Below, one piece after another: positions 47,695 to 59,640 of a stretch of 64,000 nucleotides of DNA. The DNA comes from Telopea speciosissima (taxonomy: Eukaryota; Streptophyta; Magnoliopsida; Proteales; Proteaceae), in NCBI RefSeq assembly GCF_018873765.1, contig NC_057924.1, forward strand, positions 10,131,001 through 10,195,000, in the 5' to 3' direction. Position numbers and translations under genes: made by a program. Within the stretch, counting starts at the first letter, position 1. Each line of letters begins with the position of its first letter. The notes beneath the pieces were generated by a model. That model saw only the letters and a list, made by a program, of their open reading frames with translations, did not search any database and was not told the origin of the DNA.

Positions 47695-47850
47695 ATTCCT
47701 CCAGCTGTGGTGGGAGCTGGAGGATCCAGTCCAGCCAAAACAGTGGTGTTTGAGTCATTTCACAAGCGCCACCTCCCCCCCCCCCCACCGTGCCCTTGTT
47801 TTGGCTGAGCTGGATCCTCCAGCCCCCACCACGGCTGGAGGAGAGCCAGG
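47695..47850. repeat. Palindromic MITE (GCTGGAGGATCCAG arms)
   Basis: The left arm CTCCAGCTGTGGTGGGAGC.. TCCAGCCAAAACAGTGG pairs with the right arm (GTTTTGGCTGAGC.. CCACCACGGCTGGAG). The arms are about 55 bp, with a C12 run near the tip (47774-47786). A half copy lies at 28551-28610. Confidence 0.7.
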
Positions 47851-48453
47851 TCCGCCTTTAATGGCAGTGATTAATATTTTTTCTGTCTTGTTTTAGGTAT
47901 TATTTTTAAAAAAAAATCAAAACAAGCCCACGGTTTGCAGGAAGCCATAACCGTGGCCAACAGCCAACAGGCGAGGCAGCCTGTGGCCAGCAAGCCACCT
48001 TACCTGTGACTGCAGGCACGGGTGCCCGCCGCTGTTGGGCTTCCTTGGCCCACCATTACAGGTCTTGGTTGTTCTGCGGTTGTAGGCTTCCCTAGCAGCC
48101 TGTGCACTGTGCACTCCACCCCCTCCTTCTTTGACCCTGTTCTTTTTATTGGTTCCATACCACCCGCGGCTTGTGGATGTTGGTGGTGGCCGCCCCTGCC
48201 TATTGAGGGAATCTCACATTCGCTGTGGGTGTTCCAATTATCAAGTATAAGAGTCACACGAGGCCACCTCATTTTGAACCAATTAGTTTTAAGATGGAAA
48301 CTTAACATGGTATCAGAGGATGTACATTGGCCTTCGTCGATGATGGGTCCTGGGTCACATCCTTGTTGGTGCTTCGTCTCCCTCATCTCAGGTCATGAGA
48401 TGACCTATAGAATAAGAAAAAAAAAACTATACAAACCATATTCAGCGGTGGTG

Positions 48454-48632
48454 GGGAAAATTATCACCTCAATTTGCGTGCCTGTCAATTTCCTCAATTC
48501 CATCTAATAGAGGGAGGTGGACCCCACTTGGGCAGTGTGTTTGGGCAGGGGGTAGGGTGATCATTTCCACCCCCTCTATTGCATGGAATCGAGGAAATTG
48601 AGGGGCAGGCAAATTGAGGGGATAAAGATCCG
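48454..48632. mobile_element. Hairpin MITE with CCTCAATTTGC arms
   Basis: The left arm (TTATCACCTCAATTTGC.. TTTCCTCAATTCCAT) pairs with the right arm (ATGGAATCGAGGAAATTGAG.. GGGGATAAAG) over about 60 bp. The flanks CAGCGGTGGTG and CAGTGGTAGTG (9 of 11 alike) may be an ageing target duplication. The interior has no coding capacity. Confidence 0.65.
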
Positions 48633-48736
48633 CAGTGGTAGTGGGAGGTTAGATATGGATTATAGCATGGTTTTTTTTTTTTGTGCTATTAGGGTTTTGA
48701 AACCTTAAGGTCTGAGTTGCACCTAATGTATACAGT

Positions 48737-49001
48737 TGAACATGGTTTTAGTGCACGGTAGGATCTAGTATCGGTCACTTTCAAAATGGATACGATACCA
48801 ATACAGTATTGCCACAGATCGGCCGTATCAGACAAGTTTACTCCTGGTTTTCCTTAAAATCATTTTTTTATACTATTTACCCCTTATCCGTACGTACCAT
48901 TTCACCAATACGATATCAGCCAGGTATTGGTATTGGTCACTTTCAAAACTGTGCAGTATCGGCTGTATTGGGCGATCCAATACTGATACCTCAAACCATG
49001 G
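48737..49001. repeat. GATACC/GTATCGG-rich repeat
   Basis: The sequence GTATCGGTCACTTTCAAAA occurs at 48768 and, diverged, at 48933. The right end GATACCTCAAACCATGG mirrors a degenerate left end near 48737. It resembles the MITE at 5901-6248 in word use. Confidence 0.5.
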
Positions 49002-49261
49002 AGTTGATTCTACAAAGAAGAATCAAAATACCTTCAGGAGTAAATCGGCAGAACTACTTTAGAGTCTCCAGATGAGGTGAACCCCAAAGCTATCCACAAG
49101 TTCTGTGTAACTCATCTTTGAGTGTTCTTCTGCTAATAGAAGACGATAGAAAACAAAGAGTTAGAACACAAAGCAATATGTAAACTAAGTACCTGCCAAG
49201 AGTTGAAAACCAGTGTAAGAAACTTACCATGACCAAACCATCTAAGAAAACAAATCAATTT

Positions 49262-49568
49262 ATGGGTTGTAGTTCAGTCCAATGAACACTTTGTGTTTAC
49301 TTGATGCTGAGTTTTGGTTTAAAAAAAAAAAAAGGCCGTACCCAGTGCACAAGGCTCCTGCGTTTAGCAGGGTCTAGGAAAGGTCAAATGTATGCAACCT
49401 TACCCCTCTCTGGAAACAGGGGTAAGGTTGCGTACATTTGACCTTCCCAGACCTTACTAAACGCGGGAGCCTTGTGCACTGGATACGACCTTTCTTTCTT
49501 TTTTCTTTTTAACCAAAACTCAGCATCAAGTAAACACAAAGTGTTCATTGGACTGAACTACAACCCAT
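49262..49568. repeat. 307-bp near-perfect hairpin with inverted Au-SINE fragments in its arms
   Basis: The left arm starts ATGGGTTGTAGTTCAGTCC and the right arm ends GGACTGAACTACAACCCAT. The arms are about 146 bp with a loop of about 10 bp near 49408-49417. The inner half of each arm is an Au-SINE end (CAGTGCACAAGGCTCC, GCAACCTTACCCC) in opposite orientation. The outer half is unrelated host or repeat sequence that is also inverted. Arm identity is roughly 90%. Any transcript would fold into a long double strand. Confidence 0.88.
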
Positions 49569-49596
49569 GCCCAATGTACTTTAAAAAAAGGAGTTT

Positions 49597-50789
49597 TAGA
49601 GCATCAACATAGCTAGGCTCCCACCAGATTGCCGCAATCATTTAACAAGAAGCTCTTAAGTTCTCCATTATGAACCTTAAGTTCTTTGGAGTTTCGGCAT
49701 TTGGAAGCATCAAGCACATCATCTATCAAATTGTGGCAAACACACAAGGCCAAACTCTTTAACTTATGGTCACAGAACTTAGTTTCTTCAAATTTACACA
49801 GGCAACCACAGTTATGATCTCAAGTAAGGAGAACTTTTGAGTATCGAAGTCGGCCTTGACTAAGATATCACAACTATATAGCATTAAGGTCTTGAGCTTT
49901 CGGCTATAAACCTTAAGTCTCCGGAAACCATTGCAGGAAAACAGGTGCCAGCTGTGCAGCCATGGAGGGTGTCCTCTGAAACTGACACTCCTACAAGAGA
50001 TAGATTTATGAGGCATGTTGTAATGATTGCAAAGGACAACTCCCCCTTGTGTTGTAAGGTCAAGGTTTTAAGATTTGGAGTGTCGATCGCAATCTTGGAG
50101 AGATCAACACTGGACTCTACAATCAAGGTCCTAACTGCAAGGTGCCCTGAGACTTTAAGATTCAGCAAACCATGATAGAGCTTGAGACTCATAAACTCAA
50201 TAGGAGGGTAATTGGAGAGGTGATCCTGGATGACCAGGTCATCAACAAATACATACTGAAGACACAATGTCTTCCGAGGATGAGAATCCCATCTCACCAA
50301 AGGACCTTAACTTGAAGCCTTCTAACCATAATGTGTGAGAATCGATTTTGAAGCAAAGATGGTCCGAGGCAGATTTGTACTAGACCTCCTCACTTGCACA
50401 TTGGATACATGAATTGGAAATTAAGTTCTTTTACCTTCCTCTCTATAGCAAGGCTTATCAACCTATCCACACAAAAAATGAAGAAGTCCATGATTTCGGA
50501 ATTCACAATCATAGACCATAGACAAAGCCTGATTTTCTGTAAACTAAAGACATGGAGTCGATGTCAAAGTGATTCATCAACTTTTGTTGATGAATCTTTC
50601 CCTTCTCGATTCAGATCCTTCTTGTAGATCTCATATGGGTGAGGTCTTATCGAAATCCCAAATGGGTAAAGAATGTCATAGGCACCATTTTTTGGACAAG
50701 ATGCTCATTCGAGTTGCATCTTTTGTTTCCAGTAAAGCAATTATATAGTCAATAATGTCTTCCGGAAGCTCGCTGAACCGATCCTCCAT
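49597..50789 (-). pseudogene. F-box/LRR protein, broken copy
   Basis: On the minus strand an ATG at 50789 opens an F-box (MEDRFSELPEDIIDYIIALL, then TKDATRMSILSKKW), stopped by TGA at about 50678-50676. LRR-type sequence continues in changing frames: DLSKIAIDTPNLKTLTLQH, then RKLKTLMLYSCDILVKAD and VNLKKL. The last part, DHKLKSLALCVCHNLIDDV, reaches about 49597. It belongs to the same broad family as the gene at 43555 but is not a close copy. Several stops and frameshifts show that it is dead. Confidence 0.78.
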
Positions 50790-52044
50790 AGCCTTTAATC
50801 ATCCTCTATTGTTGGCAGTGAACATGAAAACCAAGAACTGCTATGGACGAAATTCTGGAAGAACTACAGCCAGATGCTGCAAAAAGCTTGATGAGAAGAC
50901 AAGAAAAACCAGTCTTATTTACCTTCAATACCGACCGACGCTCTGGGAGGATGGGTAAAACTAGTTTGTCATCAGTTCATGTGAAGGCTGTAATTTTACA
51001 ATCAGGATTGGTTCTAGATGGGATTCATCACCCAAAACTGGGAATGGAGTCAAATGGGTTTGCAATAAAAATCGCCCCTTCCATGACTACTAGTCAAAAA
51101 AGAGCTGTAACAATGAATGCAGTATTAATTTCTTTCAAACATCAAACCAAGTTAAGGAATGCTGTCGAAAGTGTCCCAAGTAATGCACGTCCAGGATCTT
51201 ATATGTACATGGATGGGTCTTGCTTTAAAGTTGGATAGTTGATGTAAGCAGGGGCGCTCCTGCAAGGCGCGTCTGGCTAGCATTTTTCCAACCCAAATTT
51301 CACCTCATTATAATTTTCTCAAATGGGTCAACAGCCCCATAAGGACGCCCGTTTAAAGTACATTTATTACCTTTATTTTAAAAAAAAAAATCTCTTTGAT
51401 TCTGAATTTTGTCAAGGTGTACATTTAGGTTTGCCACCAACCATGAGATCAAGAGACTAGATACAAGCTATTCAATATACTATGAAAAGTACAAATGTAC
51501 AGCCGATGATTTGGTTGCATGTATATACACAGTATTAATCAAGATGTAAAAAAGCAAAAAAAGAGTAATGCACTATGGGTTACAAAGCATGTAAATCAAG
51601 ATGTTTCAGAGATGCATACACACAATGTTTGCATGCATCAGGAACTCTGGTTCAATTCACATTCAGATTCAGTGTCCAATTCTCTCCAGCAGCTACTAGC
51701 AGCATTGTCTGCCATGGAGGCACAAGAAAACCCCCAAACAGATGCACAGTTTTCTTCAACTGCATAAAACAGAACCACAGAAAAAATTACCGGAAAATGA
51801 TTATATCGTAACAGATAGAAAAAAGAATTTTTCATACTACTGGGATTTATAACAAAGACATTTGGCCACTCATGAAACACTAAGAATTTAAGAACATGAA
51901 CATGGGTTCACTTTCTCTTTTCAGAAGTGATAATATAATTAAAAGAATTATATATCAATCCAAGAAAGAATGACTAGCAAGGTCAATAGTTAAGTCACAA
52001 GGCAATGGCACAACAACGGTGGAACTAAAATAAATTTCTGCTGC

Positions 52045-52046
<2 letters not shown>
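50790..52046. other. Intergenic, no supported gene
   Basis: A 131-codon open stretch at 50843-51238 (+) has no recognisable domain and no codon signal I can defend. The rest is AT-rich. Confidence 0.4.
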
Positions 52047-52077
<31 letters not shown>

Positions 52078-52087
52078 AAAAAAAAAA
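52047..52087 (+). repeat. Homopolymer pair: about 20 C then about 21 A
   Basis: A C run directly joined to an A run. It may be the tail of an old retroposed element or a slippage product. Length calls in such runs are unreliable. Confidence 0.8.
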
Positions 52088-52142
52088 ATTCCAAGTGGAA
52101 CTTGAAATCAACCAGTTACCATTGCCTCAGGCCAAGCAAATC

Positions 52143-54290
52143 TTTTTTTTTTTTTTTTTTTTGGATGAATGAAAAAATTCATTAACCAAAGGAAAAAGGG
52201 GGGGGGGAATACAAGCACGAGGCAAGAACAAAGCTTTGCCTAATCAAGGCAAGGACAAAAAAAAAAGAGGAGATCCCCAACAAAAGCACACTAAAGAAAG
52301 GGAGACGCCTGAACTAATAACAACCAAAGCCAGCCAATGCGAAGCAAACTATCCAAGATCCATTGACTCACGGCAAAGTACATGACCTCTGATATCTGAG
52401 CTTAGAGGCGCAATCCTCTCCGGGCAGGGCAAGGAATAGGCAATGTAGGGACGATTCTTAGGAAAAGGAGGGGAGCTAGGGTTATTCGAGATGGGGAGGC
52501 AATAGAATGGGGCACAGAGTGGAGGAACCCAATGTTGGAGTTTAGGCCCAAGTGTGGGTGAGCCGAGACAGAAGGGTTAAGGCAATGAGTCGGATGGCTA
52601 GAAAGAGCTGGCCCATTAAGACCAGTTGGATCAGCCAAAGGGAATCGGTTGGTGGGCTGGGCTAGAGAAGGAATGGCCAAAGAAAGAGAAGGGACCACAG
52701 GTGCGTTTACCTCAAGGGATCGAGGGACTAAAAATGCTTTGACTTGGCTTTTGAGGAAGAGGGTAATCCTCAGGCTCAAAGGGTTAGGCCTGGGAGAAAG
52801 CGATAGAGGAAGGTTGCTGGGAAGAGAGATGTTACAGAGAGGGAGAGGGTTCCCAGGCTGCAAAAGGGTTTCAGACTGTTGGAGCAGGGGGGGATCATCT
52901 GCCAGAGAAGGCGATCTTATCGCATTTGCGTCGGGAAGAGTGTTTATAACAGGAACTCTCTCGTAGAGGGGAGATCAATCGAAGGCAAAGCACAAGTAGC
53001 AACCTGCGAAGCTTCCTAGGGTTCCGACGATTGCAAAGCAACTGCATCTGGGGTTTCGCCAGAGGAGCTAGTAATGGTAAGGTCGCACAAGGGATCCTCT
53101 GAAATATGTGAGAGGCTTCAAGGAATGGCATCAAAATGGAGCTTTTCTGGACAAGAGCTATGGTTTGACCCATCTGCAGAGGACAGAAGCCTGAATCTAT
53201 TCAGACCAACAGGGAAAGCCTGGAGATTCTATAGAGAGTCCTTTGGCACAACGGTGGATGGAGCAACTTTCCGGCGGTGAGTTTTGGATCGACCCCTGTT
53301 TTGACGAGAGGGAGAGAGAGAGACCTGGGTCTTTCCTTCTGTGAGACGAAAGCAGTGTCTAAGTTTTCTCTGGTAGGCAAATTCGAGGAAGGCCTAGGCA
53401 AGTCATCACCAGCAAGACAGGGAATGTCTTCTTCGGCAGGGTCCATAGGAGCTTTGGGGGAGCAAACAGAAGAGTCATGGCCAAAAACTTGGCAAACCAA
53501 ACAGTGTGGCGGCTTCCAGTCGAAGTGGACTTCTTGATCGAAAGAATAATCTTCTCCCTCTTTCACTGTGATGAAGGAAGGGTGGGCTTCAAGAGTAGAG
53601 ACTTCAACGCAGATCCTTGCATAGGTCAGTCTATCTTACTTCATGGTTCTCACATTGGTAATAGAGGAGTTCCCAAAACAAAGCCAACTGTACTAAGACC
53701 GTCGGTGCACCAATAGTGAAGGAGGAGCCCAGGTAGAGAAACCTAAAGAGGAACTGAGGAGAAATCAACTCCCCGGAGCTGCAATTGGCGGTGCCATTGA
53801 CGCAGGAATATGGGTTTCTTCCCGATTAGCCAAGGGCCACCCTCCAAAGCTCGAGACTTGTCTTGGTCATTCGAGAATTCAAAAATGAAGAATCCATTAT
53901 CAAGAAGATAGAATTCCAGATTTGCTTTGGCACGCCACTGCTTGGTAAGAGAAAGCTTGACTATGTGGAAGGGAGGCCTGGAACCAAGAAAGTGACCAAC
54001 CAGGCAGTTCTCCCGAAGTCTAGCTTCGTCGGCAAGGAGGTCAGGAGGACAAAGGGCCACTTTGGAGCAACCAACAGTGGCAGGAGGAACAAAATGGAGG
54101 GGAAGGCTATCGGAGAAAGAAGCAGGGGCTGGAACGAAGAGAGTGCTCCATTTAGGGGGAGATTGGGCAGCAGGTGGGGAGGGGGAAGGAGGTCGAGGAG
54201 GAGGAGGGGCAGCAACAGCATGGGATGACGGCATGCCCTAAAAGAAGGAGAAGGCAAGAGAGAAGAGATTCAGGCCGGCCAGGATAGCTG
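52143..54290 (-). mobile_element. L1-type LINE with ORF1 and 3' end but no ORF2
   Basis: On the minus strand an ATG at 54234 opens a Pro/Ala-rich N-terminus (PPPPRPPSPSPPAAQSPPKW). A DUF4283-type domain follows (HFLGSRPPFHIVKLSLTKQW, FIFEFSNDQDKSRALEGGPW), then a CCHC knuckle after a frame change (KPPHCLVCQVFGHDSSVC; C-x2-C-x4-H-x4-C). These are the marks of ORF1 in plant L1 elements. The 3' side at about 52200-52163 reads TTGGTTAATGAATTTTTTC, followed by a poly(A) tail (T run 52143-52162 on the plus strand). The endonuclease and reverse transcriptase of ORF2 are absent between them. The coding is broken by frameshifts. A target duplication was not found. Confidence 0.78.
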
Positions 54291-55596
54291 GCGAGAAGAG
54301 AGGCCAGAGAGGAGCTGGCTTCACATGTTAGCACCGACTTGTTTCCTCTCTGATCTCAACGGAAGGAACCTAGTGTTTGTTGTTGTTATTATCAGTTCAT
54401 TAATGGCATCTCCTTTTTCATGGATTGAACATGAAGTTCTTCGGACAAGAAAATCTTACTGGTTCAATAATGACAAGCTGAGAGTTAGAAGCAACCAGCT
54501 GGGAGCCTCAGCTTCAGTCATACCATGAAAGGTATCTTGAAAAAGGGGGACACCCAGCAGCTATAGCAACAATTGGTTGGCCACCATAATCACAAAGAAT
54601 ACAACTATAACAAGGTACTAATAGGACAGGGCCAAGTACAAGAAACTATGTTAAGATATGCCTGACTGCAATGCGTCTCCATGAAAGTATTAATCTATAA
54701 TAATCTCCCTGTTTGATGGTGTGTCAATCACTTCCCTCCAAGATATTCAGCTACCTTCTGGACATCAAGGTATAGAGGAAATAATATGTTAGCCAGCTTA
54801 TACATATTGAGGAAGATCCTTCTATTACAGATCACAACCAGGAAATGGTTGAGCCTTCATGATGCTAATTAGATTAAACTCCATAGAGTTATCAACTATC
54901 AGTTCCACTTCGGTGGCAGCAGGTTGTCTAGAAATCTTGGCAACTGGAGAATACGGTCATCATCTGAATAGTATGAGAATACATGTAAGGAGGAATATAC
55001 TCTCATAATGAACCAGAATAACACAATGTGGGATCTGTGCAGAATACCATTTCCAACCAGATTATGCTGCTTCAAATGGATTTTCCAACACCATCCATGC
55101 TGTAGCAGAATCAAAGCAGTAATCAGCACCTGTGCAGCACAATGGAAGAGAAGAGGAACCCGTAGAGAAAGACAAAAAAACTGGTCGATTAGAATAGTTA
55201 TCTTCCTAATCGACAGCCAGTAGAAGCCATACAGGTTTCTGTCGGGCCTACTCATACTAACCGAATACGTCATTCCAATCATATTTCTGTTCTTCTTGTT
55301 CGGTTTGCTGATGTTGATACCTTTTTACCTTCACGTAGAGCCTGAACTTACTGCCATTCCCAACTTTTGGATGATCAGACCTGGTTAAATGATAGGACAG
55401 AGTGTCCCTCCACCCACGGTGAATGGGATCCCATTCACCGCGGGGCAGGAGAGGGTGGGAAAGAGTATCGGGAGTGTATTTTGGAACATACTAAATCCCT
55501 AGGAGGGGTTTGTGAACCCTAGGATGGTGGGTGAACCGTCCTCTATGGGTGGAGGGAAACTTAGTCCTAAATGATATGGGCTTATATATATATATA
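54291..55596. other. Intergenic; includes an LTR-like fragment at 55095-55215
   Basis: No gene was found. The stretch from TGTAGCAGAATCAAAGCAG at 55095 to about 55215 is repeated at 59495-59632 (see the copia fossil at 57300). At 55389-55560 a CCACCCACGGTGAATGG.. GGGTGGAGGG inverted pair marks a small MITE, related to the repeat at 60112-60300. Confidence 0.45.
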
Positions 55597-55865
55597 TAGG
55601 GTGCATCTTGTTGTCACCAAGTAGGTGAACTAAGAAGTTGAAACCTCACTTTTTTGCTCATTGTCTTATTCTCAAAAGTCATTTAATGCAAGGGTAACCA
55701 TGTCATTTCACATGGAGAATGACAGCTTTTGAAAATGACATAATGATAAGTCACTTTCAACTTATTTTGAAAACTCTATTTACCTATGAATAAAATAACT
55801 TTTGAGAATAAGACAAGGGGGAAAAAAGGTAAGGTTACAATCATGTTGTAACCAAGATTTTCCAA
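55597..55865. repeat. MITE with TTGGTTACAAC-like ends in TA-rich flanks
   Basis: The left part (GTTGTCACCAAGTAGGTGAAC.., GTCTTATTCTCAAAAG) pairs with the right part (CTTTTGAGAATAAGAC.., GTTACAATCATGTTGTAACC). The arms are about 85 bp, imperfect near the tips. TATATATA runs lie on both sides, so a TA-type target is possible. Confidence 0.6.
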
Positions 55866-55879
55866 AATATATATATGGG

Positions 55880-57235
55880 GAAGATTTTTCTGTCCAGGGG
55901 TGTGGCTCCTACGCCAGCACTAGGGCCAATATGAGTGTGCAAGGATGCATCAACAGGTGAAATTTTCGATTTTCATCGCCCGGGGGGGGCGAGGTGGTCA
56001 TTTCGCCCCATCACGTGTCTAAGTGTAAAAGCCATGCTCCTCGGCCATATTTATGAGGAAAAAAAAGCTGCCAGGCTGCGCCACACCTGTGCTCAGACAC
56101 AGGAAAGGCGCAATGACCGTCCCGCCCACGTGAAATAAAAAATCCCACTCCTATTGAATGCCTCCCACGCGTTCTCATTGGCCTCTGCACTGGTGTAGGG
56201 GCCATAGAACTAAAACTCAGAACTCGACCCCATGGAAAACCGAGTTGACTCGAGATATCTCGAGATCTCGATCGAGTTAGTGCATTTCCAACTCGAAACC
56301 TGGTTTCGGTGGGTTTTAGACCTAGTTTGGGTCTGAAACTTGGTACTTAGCCTATTTAAGGCCATTTAAACACAATGGCACTATCAGATTTTGCAAAAAC
56401 AAATCCAAATATGAGTTTCACTTCGGACCCTAGGTTGGTAGGCAGTGACGTACTAAGATATCCTACTCTACATATAATTTAGTAATAGAAAGCAATCAAC
56501 ACATTCAATTAATGTAAAACAACTTAAATAAGCATTAGAAATGTTAAAGTGTACAATACATCAATCTATTTAACAATGTTACATTACATAAAATGTGATT
56601 GATTAATGAATTCAGTCCGAAAACTATCCACATAGAAGACCCATGCCATAGTGTTGTTGTAGTGTTGCACATAGTTTGCCACAGCATTCATATAAATGTT
56701 GTCATCAACATATGCCAATTCCCCTATCCTAGGGTACATGGGAGGTGATTGCCATGAGGCATGAGATCCACTGCTACTGTCATATTGAGGCATGTATGGG
56801 TGTGGCTGGTTTGGGACTGGGAATATGGGCCCAAAATCTGACCCCTGTGAAGGCTGTGAGCTCATTTTACCTTTGAAAAATGCTTCAAATTTGAGATGAA
56901 TCCTTCAATTTTGTAGCTGAATCCTTCACTTGTGCAGCTGAATCAACTCTCTAGCAGGTTGTACGTTGAAATCCGGAGGTAAAATGAGCTCACAGCCTTC
57001 ACAGGGGAAGAAAAGAGGTTCTGGACAGAACTCAATCGAGATATCTCGAGTTTTGTCGAGTTACGATACTTGTAAAGGATAAGATGGGTCAAGATCTGGG
57101 TCGACCCGAGATCTCGACCGAGATATTGCACTTCTAGAACTCGTATTAAGTCTCGTCTTGACCCCTTGGAAAACCGAGATCTCGCGAGTTTTAGTTCTAT
57201 GGTAGGGGCCACACAGCCTGGCAGCGATCCCCCTC
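55880..57235. repeat. Dispersed repeat (GTGTGGC family) split by a later insertion
   Basis: The left piece is 55880-56202 (TTTCTGTCCAGGGGTGTGG.., ATTGGCCTCTGCACTGG). The right piece is 57210-57235 (ACACAGCCTGGCAGCGATCC). They were one element before the TIR element at 56203-57201 landed in it. It is the same family as 17270-17880. Confidence 0.65.
56203..57201 (-). mobile_element. TIR element (about 1 kb) with a possible transposon gene remnant, nested
   Basis: The element starts CATAGAACTAAAACTC and ends GAGTTTTAGTTCTATG. It carries further inverted CTCGAGATCTCG and GAAAACCGAG words inside. It is flanked by GTAGGGGC on both sides (56195-56202, 57202-57209), an 8-bp target duplication that could be read as 9. 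A minus-strand open stretch at 56865-56584 (YMPQYDSSSGSHASWQ.., NAVANYVQHYNNT) is unrecognised and may be the tail of a lost transposase. hAT is the first guess from the 8-bp duplication. Confidence 0.78.
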
Positions 57236-57299
57236 CATATATATATAACATGAACTTGGAACAGCCATCAAGAAGAGCAAGTAAACAAGGTTGTGGTGA

Positions 57300-59640
57300 A
57301 CATATTACCCAGTTGATCACCAGAATGAACAAAGAGAGTTAAGATCTACTTCCTCGTTATGGAATCTCTCAAAAAATGGCAGTCAACCTAATGACCTCCC
57401 AAATTACTTACAATGTAGATAGCAACTTGGTTATCACAGTTCATATTCATAGGCTTAAAAACTAGAAACCTAAGTTCTTGAAGAACTGATTTTAGCCACA
57501 TTAACTCAGCTAAAGTAAGCTCCATAGCCCTATATTAAACCTTGGCACTAGATTGAGCCACTATAGTCTGTTTCTTATTCCTCCATGCAAAAAGATAACC
57601 ACCAACAAACGCACAACACCCACTAGTAGATCTTCAATCACTATCTACACCAGTCCATTCAGTATCAGAATAGCCAGCAATATCAGTATGACCAGGATGA
57701 CAAAACAAGACCTTTCCCTTGATGGTGGACATGACCAGATTCTGCCGAAAAGTGGCATGAAAATTGAAGAATCCGCAGAAATGATGTTTCGCACTGATTG
57801 AGGTCCAAAGGACATTGGATTTTCACGAAATTTTACGTGAGCTTAAAATGATCAAATGATGTTGTCTGGAGATTCTTGGCCCAAATGGGAGGTTCGTAAA
57901 TTGAGAAAAATGCCAGGGGCAAAAAGGTCACTTGAGCAAAAGGTGCCGGATTCGGATGAAACTTCACACATGAGTCAAAGATGGTTAAAAAAGGTTGTCC
58001 TAGGGGTCCCGGCCCTATTTGGGACAGTCGTGGTGGAAACATGTAAAGGATAAAATGGTAATCTTGCCACTTGGTCACCTTGTTATTCAATTGGGTTTTG
58101 ATCATGATCGCAAGATGCTTTTCTATGGTGTCAGAATGTAGTGTCTACATGCGCTTGCAAGGGCCACATTGTGTACTCGGCATCTTCCTCTGACTGACTG
58201 TACCATACGTAAAGGAGGGCATGAGCTGACGACAGCCATGCACCAATTGTATCCCCGTTCCCTAAATCTGCCGATGGTCGAGCTGATTGTAGAGCACTGT
58301 GTGCTGAGATTTCAACACTTCAAGACCAGTAAAAAGAAGTTGACAGAAATTAAATTCCTCCCACATGCCCTTAAGAGCACTATAATATTCACCCCACAGA
58401 TTTACCATTTTGTTTGAGGGAAAAGATCTTCTCATAAAGATCATAAACACAGGATATATTTTTTTCTAGGTAGAAACTTGTCATCCCAAACCACCTTAGC
58501 TATAGTGTGAAAAATAACATTGGCAACAATGGATAAATCCATACCATTCCAAAGACAGACAAGAAGGGTATTATTCTCACGCATGCACTCATCAAATGAG
58601 GTAATTGTAAGCAGTTAAGCACCATTTGATAGTTAGACAAGAAGCGTATCATTCTCACGCATCCACTCATCAAAGGAGATAATTAGAAGCACCATCCAAA
58701 GTAATTTAGACAATAAATGTGTTTGTAGAAGGTCTAGAATCACCCATTGGATCAGAGAGAACAATATACCAGCAATACAAGCGACCACAATTAAAGGACA
58801 AAGCATACAGTCAAACCGCAGAGCGCAGGAAAAGTGTCCACAAGCTCCAACAAGAAGAAAGAGAGAGGCAATAGTAACTTTAAAAGCAATGGAGAGTAGA
58901 ACAAATACCATAGAATCAATAGAAGTCCTAACCCAACCCATATCACAGGGCAGAATTTCTCACCAAATCGCAGGAAGAAAAACTGAGCTGATGATGCTGA
59001 AATTTGATGTATATATACTGTAAGATATGGACAACATCCCTACAAATTTTCAAAATGATCCAACAAGTGGAAGTTGGTTTCTTGAAAAAACCTACTTGCA
59101 CAAGGATTCTTCAAGAATTGTAGAAAACCAGATTTGCTGATCAAGAAAAGGGAATCACACTACCATATACTGATCACAGCAACACTTATATAGGTTATAA
59201 AAGGAGAAACTTCCATCAAAGGAGCAGATCTCAACAGTCAACACAGAGGATAACAGTAACTCTATCACAGATCATAGGACAGCACAGCAGAAAATCATAC
59301 CAATCGCAGGATTTTGCGTCATAAAAGGAGCAGCAATAGGTGGCAGGAAGAAGACACCACCATCACATCAAATCCTTGTTTTCATATTGTATCTACAAGG
59401 ATTTTGCGTCATAAAAGGAGCAGCAATAGGTGGCTGCACACCACATTGAAGAATCCTAGGAAGGAACGCACTGATTACTCTTGCTCTAATACAATGTAGC
59501 AGAATCAAAGTAGCAGTAATCAGCACCTGTACAGGACAATGGAAGAGAAAGAAGAAGAGAAGAGGAAACTACAGAGATGGACAAAAAGCAGGTCGATTAG
59601 GATAGGTATCTCCCTAATCAATAGCCAGTAATATATATAT
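57300..59640 (-). mobile_element. Ty1-copia fossil, fragmentary
   Basis: The minus strand of about 57760-57450 reads as copia RNase H (DTEWTGVD-like, then FVGGYLFAW, KKQTIVAQSS). At 59484-59497 a degenerate Met-tRNA primer-binding site lies next to an LTR-like repeat that starts at 59495, and a second copy of that repeat lies at 55095-55215. One element could thus have spanned much of 55.1-59.6 kb, but the link is an inference. Very little of the coding part is left. It is broken, with many breaks, and old. Around 59307-59435 a 37-bp piece (AGGATTTTGCGTCATAAAAG..) is directly repeated. Confidence 0.6.

Noticed and set aside
50843-51238. 131-codon open reading frame on the plus strand
   Set aside because: No domain or family resemblance; lies beside the dead F-box copy and begins inside its upstream sequence.
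52649-54228. Plus-strand open stretches in the 52-54 kb region
   Set aside because: They are antisense to the LINE ORF1, whose DUF4283 and CCHC motifs read on the minus strand.
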